Assembly (NCBI RefSeq): GCF_003989665.1
Contig: NZ_RZIJ01000001.1
Coordinates: forward strand, 558,001 to 622,000
DNA from: Azospirillum doebereinerae
GTDB taxonomy: Bacteria > Pseudomonadota > Alphaproteobacteria > Azospirillales > Azospirillaceae
Direction of reading: 5' to 3'
DNA length: 64,000 nucleotides
The translations under genes were made by a program, and so were the position numbers. The notes under the pieces were generated by a model. It did not search any database. It worked only from the letters and a program-made list of their open reading frames with translations, and was not told the DNA's origin. This document shows, piece after piece, positions 62,848 through 64,000 of this stretch (position 1 is its first letter; each line of letters opens with the position of its first letter).

Positions 62848-62942
62848 CGCCGCGTCGCCAAGCCGCTGGGCGGCAGGATTGCGCGGCCAGTTCGGCGGTT
62901 GACCCGGCCGGTTCGGACCGCTACGGGTATCACTTACAGCTT

Positions 62943-63713
62943 ATGAACAAGGGGAACGATCCCGTGCCCGCCACCGACGACAGCGCTCACGTCCCCTCCT
63001 CCTCGCAACGCATTTCGGAATGGGTGGCGCAGCAGCTTCTCGACCGCATCGCGCGCGGCGAACTGGTGCCGGGCGAGCGCCTGCCCGGCGAGCGGCAACT
63101 GGCGGAGCAACTCCACGTCAGCCGCGTCTCGGTGCGCGCGGCGTTGCAAAAGCTGAAGACTCAGGGCTTCCTGACCGCCGTCCAGGGCGGCGGAACCCGC
63201 GTCGTCTCCTCCACCGGGGTGATGGACGGCGCGCTGACCACCATGGTGCGCAGCAAGCACGACAACCTGTGCGACCTCGTCGAGATCCGCATGGCGCTGG
63301 AAGGCTGGGCCGCGCGCCGCGCCGCGCTGCACGCCACGGACGAGCAGATCGCCACCATCGGCCGCATCCTCAACGCGATGACCCAGACGGGGCGCGACGG
63401 CGGGCGGGGTGCCGACGACATGGACTTCCACCTCGCCGTCGCCCAGGCCTCGGGCAGCCCGGTCTACCTGCACCTGCTCTCCACCATCCGGGACATCCTC
63501 GGCAACATGGTGGAGATGAACCACACCGAACCCTACATGGAAAACCATGAGGCGCTGATGATCGACCATCACCGCGCCATCCATGAGGCCATCGCGAAGC
63601 GCGACCCGGAGGCCGCCGCCGCCGCTGTCACCGCCCATCTCGGCTGGGTTCTCGCGCGCTACCACGCGATGAGCGGCGCCCCGCTGCCTCCCGCCGCGCC
63701 CGGCGACGACTGA
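62943..63713 (+). CDS. GntR/FadR-family transcriptional regulator
   Basis: A 256-aa regulator. The N-terminal winged HTH (about residues 22-90) includes LLDRIARGELVPGERLPGERQLAEQLHVSRVSVRAALQKLKTQGF. The C-terminal FCD ligand domain has metal-type residues D and H in DDMDFHLAVAQAS and HHRAIHEAI. FadR-type members sense short organic acids and often repress adjacent catabolic genes; the target here is not evident. A terminator follows, shared with adk. Confidence 0.92.
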   Translation: MNKGNDPVPATDDSAHVPSSSQRISEWVAQQLLDRIARGELVPGERLPGERQLAEQLHVSRVSVRAALQKLKTQGFLTAVQGGGTRVVSSTGVMDGALTTMVRSKHDNLCDLVEIRMALEGWAARRAALHATDEQIATIGRILNAMTQTGRDGGRGADDMDFHLAVAQASGSPVYLHLLSTIRDILGNMVEMNHTEPYMENHEALMIDHHRAIHEAIAKRDPEAAAAAVTAHLGWVLARYHAMSGAPLPPAAPGDD

Positions 63714-63752
63714 TCCGGCACCCGTCCCCGAGCAAGCGCCCACCCCAAAACG

Positions 63753-63790
63753 AAAGGCCGCCGTCCCCAAGGACGGCGGCCTTTGTCGTT
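63753..63790. terminator. Bidirectional terminator between gntR-type gene and adk
   Basis: Perfect 14-bp stem AAAGGCCGCCGTCC / GGACGGCGGCCTTT with loop CCAA; T-rich on both strands, serving the two convergent genes. Confidence 0.9.
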
Positions 63791-63807
63791 GGTGCCCGCT
63801 CCGCGTC

Positions 63808-64000
63808 CTACGACGCGAGGATGGCGCCGATCTCGGTGGTCACCTCGTCGATGTCGGCCATGCCGTCCACCGTCTTCAGCACGCCGCGCTCCTGGTAATA
63901 GGGCAGGATCGGCGCCGTCTGCTGGTGGTACTGGGCCAGCCGGGTGGTGACCGTCTCGGCGTTGTCGTCCGCCCGGCGCTTGAACTCGGTGCCGCCGCAG
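63808..64000 (-). CDS. adk: Adenylate kinase, C-terminal part (truncated by the window edge)
   Basis: The last 63 codons of a minus-strand gene: GGTEFKRRADDNAETVTTRL, then AQYHQQTAPILPYYQERGVL and VDGMADIDEVTTEI. The FKRRADDNAETVxxRL segment, with its Arg residues and Asp pair, is the adenylate-kinase LID/ATP-binding hallmark. The 5' part lies beyond base 64000. Adk makes 2 ADP from ATP and AMP. In alphaproteobacteria it usually follows secY in the ribosomal-protein cluster, so that cluster probably begins just outside the window. Confidence 0.93.
   Translation of the reverse strand, partial: CGGTEFKRRADDNAETVTTRLAQYHQQTAPILPYYQERGVLKTVDGMADIDEVTTEIGAILAS

Overview
The window is high-GC, gene-dense DNA from an alphaproteobacterium, most probably Azospirillum or a close Rhodospirillales relative. 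The assignment rests on gene content and layout: an RcdA/DUF1465 protein, MeaB, a phasin, a Tim44-like protein, several chemoreceptors and sensor kinases, a ROSE-type thermosensor upstream of hsp20, and the block S49 peptidase / TrmN6-like / DUF2007 / polyprenyl synthase / tRNA-Pro. Almost all of it reads as chromosomal housekeeping DNA. About 68 protein genes and one tRNA gene are supported.

Layout. 1-6.1 kb: 3' part of a chemoreceptor, a beta-lactamase-fold serine hydrolase, and a two-gene lipid-linked glycosyltransferase operon. 6.4-13.9 kb: an EpmC-like metalloprotein, then a branched-chain-amino-acid-type ABC transporter (binding protein, LivH, LivM, LivG, LivF, plus an alpha/beta hydrolase). 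This cluster is interrupted by a reverse-strand queC and by a small lower-GC element bounded by perfect 33-bp inverted repeats that encodes a GxxExxY protein. 14-24.7 kb: hslO, argF-argD, an ABC-2 permease, recX, rpmB, a phasin, then an Atm1-like ABC exporter, a heme oxygenase and meaB. 25-35.8 kb: a second chemoreceptor ending in a CheR-tether-like peptide, small membrane proteins and lipoproteins, LysE, a tyrosine phosphatase, a DTW protein, a Tim44-like protein, nhaA, and hemN behind an FNR-type box. 36-43.6 kb: cupin, OmpA-like protein, TRAP binding protein, paired coiled-coil membrane proteins, TauE, the S49/TrmN6/DUF2007 set, polyprenyl synthase and tRNA-Pro(CGG).

43.7-46 kb, directly 3' of the tRNA, looks accessory: an unrecognised 295-aa protein, a divergent Cro-like/S24-repressor pair with palindromic operators between them, and a 79-aa orphan. 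46-64 kb: a TorD-like chaperone without its enzyme, a hybrid histidine kinase, a beta-hydroxyacid dehydrogenase, an MsbA-type ABC exporter, rpmE, rcdA, hsp20 (RpoH-type promoter plus ROSE leader), a multi-PAS kinase, metY with a terminator-like hairpin in its leader, YbdK with an N-formylglutamate amidohydrolase, a Cys-rich lipoprotein with a Tudor-like C-terminus, an EamA exporter, a GntR regulator and the 3' end of adk.

The observations most worth following are the inverted-repeat GxxExxY element, the ROSE/RpoH control of hsp20, the FNR box placed so that hemN would be nearly leaderless, the phage-like switch beside tRNA-Pro, the Tudor-like lipoprotein, and the hairpin in the metY leader. 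No complete prophage, CRISPR array, transposase or rRNA operon was seen.
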